A stretch of DNA of 64,000 nt, taken from assembly GCF_003347595.2 (NCBI RefSeq), contig NZ_QCZK02000043.1:32962-96961 (forward strand), written 5' to 3'. Shown piece after piece: positions 7,984-16,388 of this stretch; positions within the stretch are counted from its first letter, which is position 1; the number at the start of each line of letters is the position of its first letter. Source of the stretch: Botryobacter ruber (GTDB lineage Bacteria > Bacteroidota > Bacteroidia > Cytophagales > Hymenobacteraceae). The notes beneath the pieces are model-generated. The model searched no databases, had not been told where the DNA came from, and was given only the letters and a program-made list of their open reading frames with translations. A program made the position numbers and the translations under genes.

Positions 7984-8355
7984 ATGGAACATAACACGGA
8001 AACAGAGATGATGGTTTTTCATCAGATTTGTGAGATAAACGAACTCGACCCACAGACCATCATACAGGAAGCACACCAAAACTGTCCTGACAGGTTCAGC
8101 AACGGAAACGATGTGGATGCCCTGATTCGAACAGCCTACGAACACCGCGCCAACGATTTACTGAAAGGTGCAAACGTTGATCTTACCAAACAAAGCAATG
8201 CCAACGCAGGCGGCAAGCCGTACCGGATTGATGCAGATCCTGCCGGTCCGGCCTTTACCGTAAATGAAGAGTACATCCGGAGGGCCTACAGCAAAGAAGC
8301 AGCAGCTAGCATCATAGAAGCACTCGGGCATGTGAAAATGCCTGTAACGGGGTGA
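7984..8355 (+). CDS. Conserved-looking small cytoplasmic protein, unknown function
   Basis: I choose the ATG at 7984 (MEHNTETEMM), giving 123 residues; an in-frame ATG at 7936 would add 16 residues running through atypical sequence. The protein is acidic, with helical segments in the first half (ICEINELDPQTIIQEAH, VDALIRTAYEHRANDLL) and a C-terminal helical stretch AYSKEAAASIIEALGHV. No motif is recognised. It converges on the molybdenum hydroxylase operon with a 13-base gap. Confidence 0.55.
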   Translation: MEHNTETEMMVFHQICEINELDPQTIIQEAHQNCPDRFSNGNDVDALIRTAYEHRANDLLKGANVDLTKQSNANAGGKPYRIDADPAGPAFTVNEEYIRRAYSKEAAASIIEALGHVKMPVTG

Positions 8356-8368
8356 CAGGAATATTCGG

Positions 8369-10543
8369 CTAGCCGCCAGCTTTCCCCAGCATACCAGACA
8401 GCCCGTTTGGCACCAAAGGCAAAGCTTTTAACCGAACGCCCGTAGCAGCGGCAATAGCATTGCGAATGGCAGGAGCGATGCCTACAATGGGCGCTTCGCC
8501 GGCTCCGGCAGGTGGCAGGTCTTTGCGGTTCAGCTGGATGATTTCGATGGCGGGCATGTCGCGGAAGCGGGGCACACGGTACTGCGCGAAACGCGGGTTC
8601 AGGATCTTTCCGTTTTCAAAATCCACTGCCTCAAACAAGGCACCGCCAAGGCCCTGCACAATCGAACCAAGGATCTGGTTTTCGAGGTGCTCCGGGTTAA
8701 TGATGGTGCCGCACTCGAAAGCCGTAACAGCGCGTACTACTTTTACCTCGCCGGTCTTTCTGTCCACGGCTACTTCGGCACAGGTGGCGGTATAGCCGCC
8801 TTTCTCGGTGCCGCCGCCTATCCCGAACCCATGATCGGTGGCAGGTTTTGTTTTGTTCCACCCGAAGGCCTGTGCAGCGGCTTCAAAAGCAGCTTTCAGA
8901 CGCGCATCCTGCAGGTTCTTCAGCCGGAAGGCCAGCGGGTCCATGCCCACCAGCGCTGCCATGTCGTCCATCTGCGACTCCAGCACAAAAATGTTTGCCG
9001 TGGAGGCCAGTCCGCGGTAAGAACCCTGCCGTAGCGGCGACTCCACCGGGTGGTACTGAATCAGCTGGTTCGGCACCTCGTAGGGTGTGCGGATGCCGGC
9101 GGGGCCGGAGTTGTAGTTATGAAATTCCCAGGAAGTAAGGGTGCCATCGTTTTTCACGCCGCTGCTCGCCTCTATCACACCAGCCGGACGGAAGTAGGCC
9201 CAAATAAATTCCTCTTCGCGGGTCCAGGTCAGCTTTACGGGTTTCTGCGCGGCTTTCGCCAGGCGGGCAGCTTCGATGGCAGCTTCTCCGGAGTGTTTGC
9301 CGCCGTAAGCTGAACCCGTATCGGGCATGATCACCCGTACATTTTCTTTTGAAATAGTAAACTCCTTCGCCAGTTCCTCCTGCACCCCAAAAGGGCGTTG
9401 CGTGCCGGTCCAGACGGTGAGTTTGCCGTTTTCCCAATGTGCCAGCGCTGCGCGTGGTTCCATGGGCGCATGGGCAATATAATCGATGTGGTACGTTTCC
9501 TGAAGTGTTTTAGCGGCAGCGGCCATTCCGTCCATTACACTTCCTTTTACGGTGTTGCCACGGCCACCACGGCTGCCACTGTTATAGACGTTCTTTTTCA
9601 GATAAGAGAAAATACCGGAACGGGAAGGCTGCTGCGGCGCGGCGCTCCACTGCACCTTAACTGCGTCTGCAGCCTTTGCAACTGTTGCCCGGTTGGGTGC
9701 TGCCACCCCGATAAAGTCTTTTTCGTGCACCACGACCACACCCGGTATAGCCCTGGCAGCAGACACGTCTGCTGACGTAACGGTAGCGCCATAGGCAGGA
9801 GGACGCAGGATTTTACCGTACAACATGCCCGGCAGCTTCATATCCGACACATACTTGTGCCTGCCGGTGATTATGTCTCGTCCATTCACTTTGGGCACTG
9901 AGGTACCGGCCACTTTCCACTCCTCCACCGGCGTCAGCGCTACATCATTCACCACGGCCTGCTGCAGTTCTTTTCCCCGCGTCAGCTGCCCGTAACTTAA
10001 CGCTTTCTTATTTTTTGAATGGACGACTTTGCCATCAGCCAGTTTTAAAGTACTCTTAGCGGTTTTCCATTCCTGCGCCGCCATGTCCAGCAGCATACCA
10101 CGGGCCGTGGCAGCTGCTCTTCGGAGTTGCGGGCCCATCTGGGGTGTGGTGCGGCTGCCGAAGGTGCCGGCATCGTAGGGCACCAGATCCGTATCGCCCA
10201 TCACCATTTTAATTGAATTTACCGGCACCCGCAGTTCCTCCGCCACTACCTGCGCCAGCGACGTCCGGATGTTCTGGCCTACCTCTACCTTGCCCGTGAA
10301 AACCGTGATCACATCATCCTGCCCGATGTGCAGCCAGCCGCCTACCTCTTTTGAATCTGCTGCACGCAAAAGCACAGGTTCCGCAGGCCCGGGAACGAAC
10401 GCAGAAACATCCTGCAGCACAAAGGCAACGGCAATACCACCGCCAAACAATTTCAGGAACCTGCGCCTGCTGTTACTGAAAGCACGCTGTTGCTCCGCTT
10501 CGGGCTCCTGCAGCTTAGTTACTTCAAATATTTCTTCTTTCAT
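8369..10543 (-). CDS. iorB: Molybdenum hydroxylase large subunit (isoquinoline 1-oxidoreductase beta type), Tat-exported
   Basis: The protein has 724 residues. It starts with a twin-arginine signal (SRRRFLK at 25-31, followed by a hydrophobic stretch), then the molybdopterin-binding domains of the xanthine dehydrogenase/aldehyde oxidase family: GKVEVGQNIRTSLAQVVAEE, TFGSRTTPQMGPQLRRAAA, YGGKHSGEAAIEA, SPLRQGSYRGL, and the terminal GAGEAPIVGIAPAIRNAI with the family's active-site Glu region. The family hydroxylates aldehydes or N-heterocycles, and electrons leave through the 2Fe-2S subunit encoded 12 bases upstream. The Tat signal places it in the periplasm. The substrate is unknown; the isoquinoline name is only the closest family label. 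No FAD subunit is nearby. Confidence 0.88.
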   Translation of the reverse strand: MKEEIFEVTKLQEPEAEQQRAFSNSRRRFLKLFGGGIAVAFVLQDVSAFVPGPAEPVLLRAADSKEVGGWLHIGQDDVITVFTGKVEVGQNIRTSLAQVVAEELRVPVNSIKMVMGDTDLVPYDAGTFGSRTTPQMGPQLRRAAATARGMLLDMAAQEWKTAKSTLKLADGKVVHSKNKKALSYGQLTRGKELQQAVVNDVALTPVEEWKVAGTSVPKVNGRDIITGRHKYVSDMKLPGMLYGKILRPPAYGATVTSADVSAARAIPGVVVVHEKDFIGVAAPNRATVAKAADAVKVQWSAAPQQPSRSGIFSYLKKNVYNSGSRGGRGNTVKGSVMDGMAAAAKTLQETYHIDYIAHAPMEPRAALAHWENGKLTVWTGTQRPFGVQEELAKEFTISKENVRVIMPDTGSAYGGKHSGEAAIEAARLAKAAQKPVKLTWTREEEFIWAYFRPAGVIEASSGVKNDGTLTSWEFHNYNSGPAGIRTPYEVPNQLIQYHPVESPLRQGSYRGLASTANIFVLESQMDDMAALVGMDPLAFRLKNLQDARLKAAFEAAAQAFGWNKTKPATDHGFGIGGGTEKGGYTATCAEVAVDRKTGEVKVVRAVTAFECGTIINPEHLENQILGSIVQGLGGALFEAVDFENGKILNPRFAQYRVPRFRDMPAIEIIQLNRKDLPPAGAGEAPIVGIAPAIRNAIAAATGVRLKALPLVPNGLSGMLGKAGG

Positions 10544-10555
10544 CGGCTACTAGAC

Positions 10556-11005
10556 TTACGCTTTTGAAGCTTCTTTTATGGCACTGATAACACGTGGGTA
10601 GGTACCGCAACGGCAGATGTTACCGTTCATCGCAGTTATGATCTCTTCGTCGGTTGGTTTGGGCTTGTCGTTCAGCAAAGCAACTGCCGACATAACCATG
10701 CCGGAGGCGCAGTACCCGCACTGGAAAACATCCACTTTCAGAAACGCTTCCTGCACCGGGTGCAGACGCCCGTCTTTTTCCAGCCCTTCGATGGTGGTTA
10801 TCTTTTTGCCTTGCGCAGCCGTGGCAGGCACACGGCAGGAGCGCACCGCTTTCCCGTCCAGCAGCACAGTACAGGCGCCGCACTGGCCTTCCCCGCAGCC
10901 ATACTTGCTACCGGTAAGGTCCAGCTCGTCGCGCAGCACCATGAGCAGACTAGTTCCGGCGGCGGGATTCACCGTATAATTCATACCATTTATCAGCAGT
11001 TCCAT
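10556..11005 (-). CDS. iorA: 2Fe-2S subunit of the molybdenum hydroxylase (IorA/CoxS type)
   Basis: This 149-residue ferredoxin-like subunit carries both expected clusters. The plant-type cluster is ligated by C37, C42, C45 and C57 (YGCGEGQCGACTVLLDG), and the helical-domain cluster by C96, C99, C131 and C133 (FQCGYC, ICRCGTYPR). It passes electrons from the molybdenum centre of the partner encoded immediately downstream (12-base gap, same operon). It has no signal of its own; in this family the small subunit can be carried out by the Tat signal of its partner. The promoter should lie in the repeat-rich gap 11006-11474. Confidence 0.93.
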   Translation of the reverse strand: MELLINGMNYTVNPAAGTSLLMVLRDELDLTGSKYGCGEGQCGACTVLLDGKAVRSCRVPATAAQGKKITTIEGLEKDGRLHPVQEAFLKVDVFQCGYCASGMVMSAVALLNDKPKPTDEEIITAMNGNICRCGTYPRVISAIKEASKA

Positions 11006-11068
11006 AAAATTTCAGAATAGATGAGCAGATAACTAAACTTAGGAAAATTTATACGCAAAGGCAAGGAG

Positions 11069-11402
11069 TTTGGGAGTTAGAGAGTTTAGGAGTTAGAGAG
11101 GTAGAGAGGTAGAGAGGTAGTTATTTTGTAGGGGTTAAAGATTTTCAACCCTGTAACAGAAAGGTAGTAAGGTTAAGGGTATGGCTGTAGAGACGCGGTG
11201 CCCGCGTCTCCTGTACGAACCACGATCCTGCACAAGCCACAGACAAATCTAATCCTGTTATTCCTTAAATCTTCTTAATCGTGTTCAGACAAAATTCCTG
11301 TAAATCCTTTAATCTGACGAATCCGAATTCAGACAAAATAATCCTGATTTAGACAAGAAAATCAAGTAAATCACTTTAATCACAAAAATCAACGGTTCAG
11401 AC
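11069..11402. repeat. Composite intergenic element: tandem heptamers, palindrome, AACGGTTCAGAC end (copy 1)
   Basis: The element begins with short purine-rich tandem units (GGAGTTAGAGAGTTTAGGAG, then GAGGTAGA repeated, about 11069-11120). A palindrome follows (GTAGGGGTTAAAGATTTTCA and ACCCT). A GAGACGCGGTGCCCGCGTCTC hairpin-like stretch is near 11189-11209 (arms GAGACGCG/CGCGTCTC). The right half has repeated CAGACAAAATAATCCTGAT units and ends ATCAACGGTTCAGAC (about 11388-11402). The same order is seen at 23254-23495. The terminal motif equals the 15-bp end of the element at 32135-32312. No gene is seen in this gap. Confidence 0.6.
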
Positions 11403-11474
11403 AATTCAGCTTCACAATAAGCAACTTCAGCAAAATTCCGTATCTTTTGATCATCGCAAAAAAAGAAAGAGACT

Positions 11475-12470
11475 ATGAAATTAAACTGGGGAATACTGGG
11501 AGCCGCAAAAATTGCCATCGAGAAAGTGGTGCCGGCCATGGCAGGCAGCGAGCAGTTCCAGGTGCTGGGAATTGCCTCCCGCGAGCTGGCTAAAGCAAAA
11601 GCAGCCGCACAAAAGCTTCATCTCAAGAAAGCTTATGGCTCTTACGAAGAACTTATTGCCGACCCGGATATTCACATTGTTTACAACCCGCTTCCGAACC
11701 ACCTGCACGCGGAATACACCCTTAAATGCATAGAGGCGGGCAAGCATGTGCTTTGCGAAAAACCTATCGCGCTGAGCAGTGCCGATGTGCAGCGCCTGAT
11801 CGCAGCGCGCGACAAGTACCAGGTAAAGGTTGGCGAAGCCTTCATGGTGAAGTCGCATCCGCAGTGGCTGAAAGTGCGGGAATTTGTACAGCAGGGAAGC
11901 TTAGGCAAAGTAAAGCTGGTGCAAGGGGCGTTCAGCTACTTCAATGTTATCCCGGAAAACATCCGCAACATAGAGGCGTACGGGGGCGGGGCTATGTGGG
12001 ACATCGGCTGTTACCCCGTTACCACTACACGCTTTGTGCTGGGTGAAGAGCCGCTGCGCGTGATGAGCCTGATGCAAAAAGATCCGGCGTTTGGTACCGA
12101 TACGCTTTCGTCGGTTATCATGCAGTTTCCTTCCGGACAAGCTGTTTTCTCGGTCAGCACGCAGCTGGCGCCCTACCAGCGCATGACGTTTTTCGGAGAG
12201 AAGAAACAGTTGGAAGTGCAGATCCCTTTTAATGCCCCAATCGATATGGCCTGTGAAATAAAAATCAACCCGGGCGACATACTTCAGCAGCAGGTCGAAA
12301 CGCTGCAGTTCGAGGTGTGCGACCAGTACCAGTTGCAGGCAGAAGCTTTTACCCAGGCAGTTCTGAACAACACCGAAGTGCCCGTAACCCTGGAAGATGC
12401 GCTGGCCAACACAAAAGTGCTGGAAGCTATTTTCCAGTCAGCCCGCGAAGGAGGATGGGTGGAGGTTTAA
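11475..12470 (+). CDS. Gfo/Idh/MocA family oxidoreductase
   Basis: The protein has 331 residues with an N-terminal Rossmann domain (WGILGAAKIA, residues 5-14) and the family motif CEKPIAL (E95-K96-P97), where the Lys is the usual catalytic residue. The C-terminal alpha/beta dimerisation domain contains GGAMWDIGCYPV. The family uses NAD(P) to oxidise or reduce sugars, inositols or related cyclic substrates; the exact substrate is unknown. There is no signal peptide, so it is cytoplasmic. The start ATG 11475 is immediately before the Rossmann strand. It is convergent with a methyltransferase gene 30 bases away. Confidence 0.9.
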   Translation: MKLNWGILGAAKIAIEKVVPAMAGSEQFQVLGIASRELAKAKAAAQKLHLKKAYGSYEELIADPDIHIVYNPLPNHLHAEYTLKCIEAGKHVLCEKPIALSSADVQRLIAARDKYQVKVGEAFMVKSHPQWLKVREFVQQGSLGKVKLVQGAFSYFNVIPENIRNIEAYGGGAMWDIGCYPVTTTRFVLGEEPLRVMSLMQKDPAFGTDTLSSVIMQFPSGQAVFSVSTQLAPYQRMTFFGEKKQLEVQIPFNAPIDMACEIKINPGDILQQQVETLQFEVCDQYQLQAEAFTQAVLNNTEVPVTLEDALANTKVLEAIFQSAREGGWVEV

Positions 12471-12499
12471 GGTGCTGTACAACCAGGGCAGGTGGCGCC

Positions 12500-13045
12500 T
12501 TATTTCTCCGGTATGGTCCAGAGGTAGATGGTGGAGCCGTTTACCAGAACAGTCTGCTCCGGCTCCCAGTCGCCCATGTCGAAGGCATGCGATACGATGC
12601 GGGTGCCGGGTTTCAGCTGCTCGAGGAGCCTGGGGCGCAGCTTCAGGTTAACGGAAGGTAACAGGTACATTGTTACCACGGTGGCATCGCTCAGGTCCAT
12701 CTCGAACAGGTTGCCTTCCACGAATTTTACTTTATCGGTTACTTCTTCTGTGCGGGCATTTTCGTTTGCTTCGTGAATGCGTTGCGGATCAATGTCCACG
12801 CCTGTGCCGGTGGCGCCGTACTTTTTGGCGGCAGTTATGACAATGCGCCCGTCGCCGCAGCCTAAATCGTAAAGCACATCATCCTGCGTTACGTTTGCCA
12901 GTTTTAGCATGGCATCCACCACAGCCCTGCTGGTCGGAACGTAGGGTACATCCAGTTTGGGTTTGGAGTACATTTGCGCATCAGCTACAGCCGTTGCACC
13001 CAAAAAGAGTAACAAAACGAGGAAAAAGGATCGGAATGTTTTCAT
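12500..13045 (-). CDS. SAM-dependent methyltransferase with a signal peptide
   Basis: I place the start at 13045 because MKTFRSFFLVLLLFLGATAV followed by ADAQ forms a clear Sec signal peptide; a longer frame reaches 13228 but has no typical start context and would overlap the upstream permease gene. The mature part is a class I methyltransferase: YDLGCGDGRI (motif I), GTGVDIDP (motif II), VKFVEGNLF and VTMYLLPSVN. SAM is a cytosolic cofactor, so an exported enzyme of this type is unexpected. The substrate is unknown. It could alternatively be membrane-anchored facing the cytoplasm. The gene lies 32 bases after the permease gene on the same strand. Confidence 0.82.
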   Translation of the reverse strand: MKTFRSFFLVLLLFLGATAVADAQMYSKPKLDVPYVPTSRAVVDAMLKLANVTQDDVLYDLGCGDGRIVITAAKKYGATGTGVDIDPQRIHEANENARTEEVTDKVKFVEGNLFEMDLSDATVVTMYLLPSVNLKLRPRLLEQLKPGTRIVSHAFDMGDWEPEQTVLVNGSTIYLWTIPEK

Positions 13046-13077
13046 AGCATTTAAGCAGTTTGTCAGGAAAGAAGTTT

Positions 13078-14487
13078 TCAAAGTTTGCTGTTCCGGGATG
13101 CATGATGTTCCAGGAGGGGCAGGGTCAGTAACAAGAGGGCGCCTGCCAGTAAAACGCCTGCTCCCACCAGGGCTCCCAAACCAGTATATACGAGACTTGA
13201 ATAAAGCAGGTAAGCGCTGGTGAGGCAAAACAGCAGCGGGGTAACAGGGTAGAAAGGAACCGGAAACGGCCGTTCCCGCTGCGGCTCTTTCCGGCGCAGC
13301 ACAAAAACAGCAACACCCACCAGCAGCAGGAAAAACCAGAAGACGGGAGCTGTGTACTCTACCATGGTTTTAAAGCCGTCGCGGGTAAAAAGCGCCAGCC
13401 CGATAAGCGCCAGCGATATAGCACACTGTACCAGAAAAGCGTTAACGGGCGAAGACGTTTGCGCATTCCACCTGCCCAGGAATCTGAAAACAGGAAAGTC
13501 GCGGCCGAGGGCATAATTGGTACGGGCGCCTGTAAAAATGGTGGCATTGGCAGAGGTAAGGGCAGCAACAGCCACAATAACGCCGATAAGCACGACACCA
13601 CCTTCACCAAAAACAGTGCGCATCAGGTCACTGGCCACCGCATCGGATTGTGCCATGCCGCCGAGGTGGAGCACCCGGAGGTAAGCCACGTTGATGAGCA
13701 GGTAAATGGCCGTGATAAGCAGGATGCTCACAATCATAACCCAGGCCATACCCCTGCGACCGGAACGCAACTCGGCGGAAATGTAAGCGGCTTCGTTCCA
13801 CCCTCCGAAGGTAAGCAGCACGAATACCATGGCCAGGCCCAGCGAGGTGGCTGGAGCAGCCGTGGAGCTTGCTGCACCTGCCACCACAGCCTCTGCAGGT
13901 GAGAACAACAGGCCGGCTGCAACGATGAGCAGCAGACCTGCAGCTTCCAGTGCCAGCAGGAATTTCTGGGTTCCCGTGCCTACATTCAGGCCGATGATGT
14001 TGAGGGCAGTGAGCAGGATAACGACCAGCGCTGCATAAACAACAGACGTATAGGTGCCGATGCTGTAAATCTGCGCCACATAATCGCCGATAATAAAAGC
14101 CAGCAGCGCAATAGAACCTGTCTGGATAACACTCATGCGGGCCCAGGCAAACAGGAAAGCGAGTTTTTTCCCGAAGGCCCTGTTCAGGAAATGGTAATCG
14201 CCGCCTGTGTTGGGGTAGGTGGTGGTAAGTTCGGCATAACAAAGCGCCCCGATCAGCGAAATAACACCGCCCAATATCCAGGTAAACAAAAACATGTCGC
14301 CACTTGTGGTGTTAGCAGCTACCAGCGACGGGGTTCTGAAAATACCGGCTCCGATCACGATCCCGACGATCACCGCGATGGCATCAATTTTCCGGAGAGC
14401 AGGCTTCGGTTCAGCGGGAGATTCCGTTCCTGTACTGCCAGGAAGTATTCGTTCGTCAGTTTTATGCAGGCCGGATTTCTGAGGCAT
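13078..14487 (-). CDS. APC superfamily amino-acid permease
   Basis: The protein has 469 residues with about 12 membrane helices. The first helix carries IVIGAGIFRTPSLVA, the substrate/sodium-site signature of amino-acid/polyamine/organocation permeases, followed by CYAELTTTYPNTGGDYHFLNRAFG, typical of LAT-like bacterial members. It is expected to import or exchange amino acids across the inner membrane. A copy of the dispersed GCCACCACAGCC repeat is embedded in frame (13871-13898) and encodes a small-residue loop (PAEAVVAGAA, near residues 196-206) between two helices. The downstream secreted methyltransferase gene follows after 32 bases and may share the transcript. Confidence 0.9.
   Translation of the reverse strand: MPQKSGLHKTDERILPGSTGTESPAEPKPALRKIDAIAVIVGIVIGAGIFRTPSLVAANTTSGDMFLFTWILGGVISLIGALCYAELTTTYPNTGGDYHFLNRAFGKKLAFLFAWARMSVIQTGSIALLAFIIGDYVAQIYSIGTYTSVVYAALVVILLTALNIIGLNVGTGTQKFLLALEAAGLLLIVAAGLLFSPAEAVVAGAASSTAAPATSLGLAMVFVLLTFGGWNEAAYISAELRSGRRGMAWVMIVSILLITAIYLLINVAYLRVLHLGGMAQSDAVASDLMRTVFGEGGVVLIGVIVAVAALTSANATIFTGARTNYALGRDFPVFRFLGRWNAQTSSPVNAFLVQCAISLALIGLALFTRDGFKTMVEYTAPVFWFFLLLVGVAVFVLRRKEPQRERPFPVPFYPVTPLLFCLTSAYLLYSSLVYTGLGALVGAGVLLAGALLLLTLPLLEHHASRNSKL
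13871..13898 (+). repeat. Dispersed repeat copy inside the APC permease gene
   Basis: The sequence GCACCTGCCACCACAGCCTC followed by TGCAGG matches the intergenic repeat consensus closely and lies in frame within a loop of the permease. On the coding strand it yields EAVVAGAA. A related stretch rich in GGCTGGAGCAGCC lies just beside it (about 13850-13866). Confidence 0.7.
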
Positions 14488-14611
14488 GTTCCAGTGGTGA
14501 GGTCGTGCTATTTTACGTTATCTACCACCTTTCGTTGACGGAAGGCAGGCGCCATATTCCAGGTGCTCCCGTTGCTTTTTCTGCAGGAGGATAACTCAAT
14601 TTGATAGCCCG

Positions 14612-16168
14612 TCAGGAACTGCAGGACAACATGGAACAACCAGCTTTCTTGCTGGCCCAGTCGGGTCGTTTGGCGAAGAACTCATCGAAGTTTCGGGAAT
14701 AAGGATCTTTCATGGCTTCCTGTAGTTTCAGGAAAAGCTGGTTTTCGCCGCGCTCCAGTTCTTCGATGGCCTGGTGCAACAGGTAGTTTCGTAAAATAAA
14801 GCGCGGATTGGCCTGGCGCATGCGCTTAACTGCTTCTTCGCGGGTACAGGTGTTCTGCTTTATTCGCTCCTGGTAGGCCTTTATGAGTTTTTGCAGTTTC
14901 TCGCGCTCTTCCTGATTCAGTTCCTCATAAAAGCTCTCCTGGAAATGGTTTACTACATCCTGCTCTGCTGCGAGTTCGGCCGGCAGGTCCATGAGGAGCT
15001 GGTAGAAGATGGTCATGTCGGGTTTGATGGTGGCGAGTGTTTCCTCCAGGTTTTTAATTAACTGTACGTCTTCTGCTTTTACCTTATCCAGGCCCAGCTT
15101 ATTGCCCATCATGGCGAGGTACTTTCTGGAGTAGCTGTCGCCATAGGTTTCCAGCGCTGCCACAAGTTCTTCTGTTCCTGGGAATAAAGGGGCGATGGCG
15201 CTGGCCAGGCAGCCGAGGTTCCAGTAAGCAACAGAAGGTTGTCTGCCGAAGGCGTAACGGCGGCCCGGCAGGTCGGTGGTGTTGGGGGTGAAATAGGGGT
15301 CGTAATCGTCGACGAAGGAGTAGGGGCCGTAGTCGATGGTGAGGCCGAGGACGGACATGTTATCGGTATTCATTACGCCATGTACAAAGCCCACACGCTG
15401 CCATTCTACCATCAGGCTTGCCGTACGCTCCACCACCTCTTTGAACCAGGTCAGCACTTTGTCCTCGCCCTGGATATGCGGGTAGTAGCGTGCTATGGTC
15501 CAGTCGACGAGCTTTTTCAGGTTATCCGTTTCTTTCCGGGCGGCCGGCATTTCGAAATTCCCGAAACGCAGGAAGCTGGGCGACACCCGCATCACGATGG
15601 CGCCCGGTTCGTAGGCAGCATTCCCGTTGTAGAACATGTCGCGCAGCACCGGCTCGCCGGTTGTTACCAGGCTCAGGGCCCTGGTGGTGGGTACGCCCAG
15701 GTAATACATCGCTTCGCTCATCAGGTACTCCCGCACCGACGACCGGAGCACAGCCCTTCCGTCGGCGCGGCGGGAGTAGGGGGTAGGGCCGGCGCCTTTG
15801 AGTTGCAGCTCCCAGCTGTTGCCATCCGGTGCTTCCCATTCGCCAAGTGTAATGGCACGGCCATCGCCTAACTGGCCTGCCCAGTTGCCGAACTGATGCC
15901 CGGCATAACAGGCCGCGTAGGGGTACATGGTGGGGGTAACCAGGTTTCCGCCCAGGATTTTTACATCGTGCTCATCCGGTTTTTCTATTCCCAGCTCCTC
16001 TGCCAGTTCCTCCGACCACGCCACCAGCTTTGGATCTTTGACTGGAGTTGGCGTCGCCTTGCTGTACAGCACGCCGGGTGTCTGGCGTGGTTTCAGATCG
16101 CCGCTGTCGTCGCCATCGAAGGCCGTTACAAATTCGTTCTTATATTCTTTTTCGCTTAATTTCTGCAT
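14612..16168 (-). CDS. selO: SelO/YdiU family protein AMPylase
   Basis: The protein has 518 residues, the normal length for bacterial SelO. Conserved blocks include YAGHQFGNWAGQLGDGRA, ELQLKGAGPTPYSRRADGRA, RSSVREYLMSEAMYYLGVPT, GVMNTDNMSVLGLTIDYGPY and the C-terminal FAKRPDWASKKAGCSMLSCS. SelO is a pseudokinase that binds ATP in flipped orientation and transfers AMP to Ser/Thr/Tyr of target proteins, with a link to redox stress. The end CSMLSCSS occupies the site where some homologues carry selenocysteine; here it is ordinary cysteine. It stands alone. Confidence 0.93.
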   Translation of the reverse strand: MQKLSEKEYKNEFVTAFDGDDSGDLKPRQTPGVLYSKATPTPVKDPKLVAWSEELAEELGIEKPDEHDVKILGGNLVTPTMYPYAACYAGHQFGNWAGQLGDGRAITLGEWEAPDGNSWELQLKGAGPTPYSRRADGRAVLRSSVREYLMSEAMYYLGVPTTRALSLVTTGEPVLRDMFYNGNAAYEPGAIVMRVSPSFLRFGNFEMPAARKETDNLKKLVDWTIARYYPHIQGEDKVLTWFKEVVERTASLMVEWQRVGFVHGVMNTDNMSVLGLTIDYGPYSFVDDYDPYFTPNTTDLPGRRYAFGRQPSVAYWNLGCLASAIAPLFPGTEELVAALETYGDSYSRKYLAMMGNKLGLDKVKAEDVQLIKNLEETLATIKPDMTIFYQLLMDLPAELAAEQDVVNHFQESFYEELNQEEREKLQKLIKAYQERIKQNTCTREEAVKRMRQANPRFILRNYLLHQAIEELERGENQLFLKLQEAMKDPYSRNFDEFFAKRPDWASKKAGCSMLSCSS

Positions 16169-16334
16169 AAAATTATTTTTCTGATTCGCTGCTGGTGTGG
16201 CAGCAGTTATTCTTCCGCTACCTCTATTAAACCGGAACCGGAGGCAAATGGTTAGCGCAGCAGCGGGAGTGGTGGCAGCTGCAGCAACGTTTTTTCGTGC
16301 AATTCAGGCTGCTACCGGACCTGAACCGCAGAAA

Positions 16335-16364
16335 AAAAGCCACAAGTTTGCGCTTGTGGCTTTT
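16335..16364 (-). terminator. Bidirectional-looking intrinsic terminator
   Basis: A perfect 12-bp stem (AAAAGCCACAAG / CTTGTGGCTTTT) closes a 6-base loop, with A-runs on one side and T-runs on the other. It lies 24 bases beyond the stop of the aspartate-ammonia ligase gene on its downstream side, so it should end that transcript. Confidence 0.8.
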
Positions 16365-16388
16365 GCTGTATTTTCTGAAAGTTCCTGG

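Noticed and set aside
11069..11120. CRISPR array
   Set aside because: The heptamer units are contiguous and short, without spacers, and no cas gene is near.
13046..13228. N-terminal extension of the secreted methyltransferase
   Set aside because: It would overlap the permease gene and place 61 residues before a clean signal peptide.
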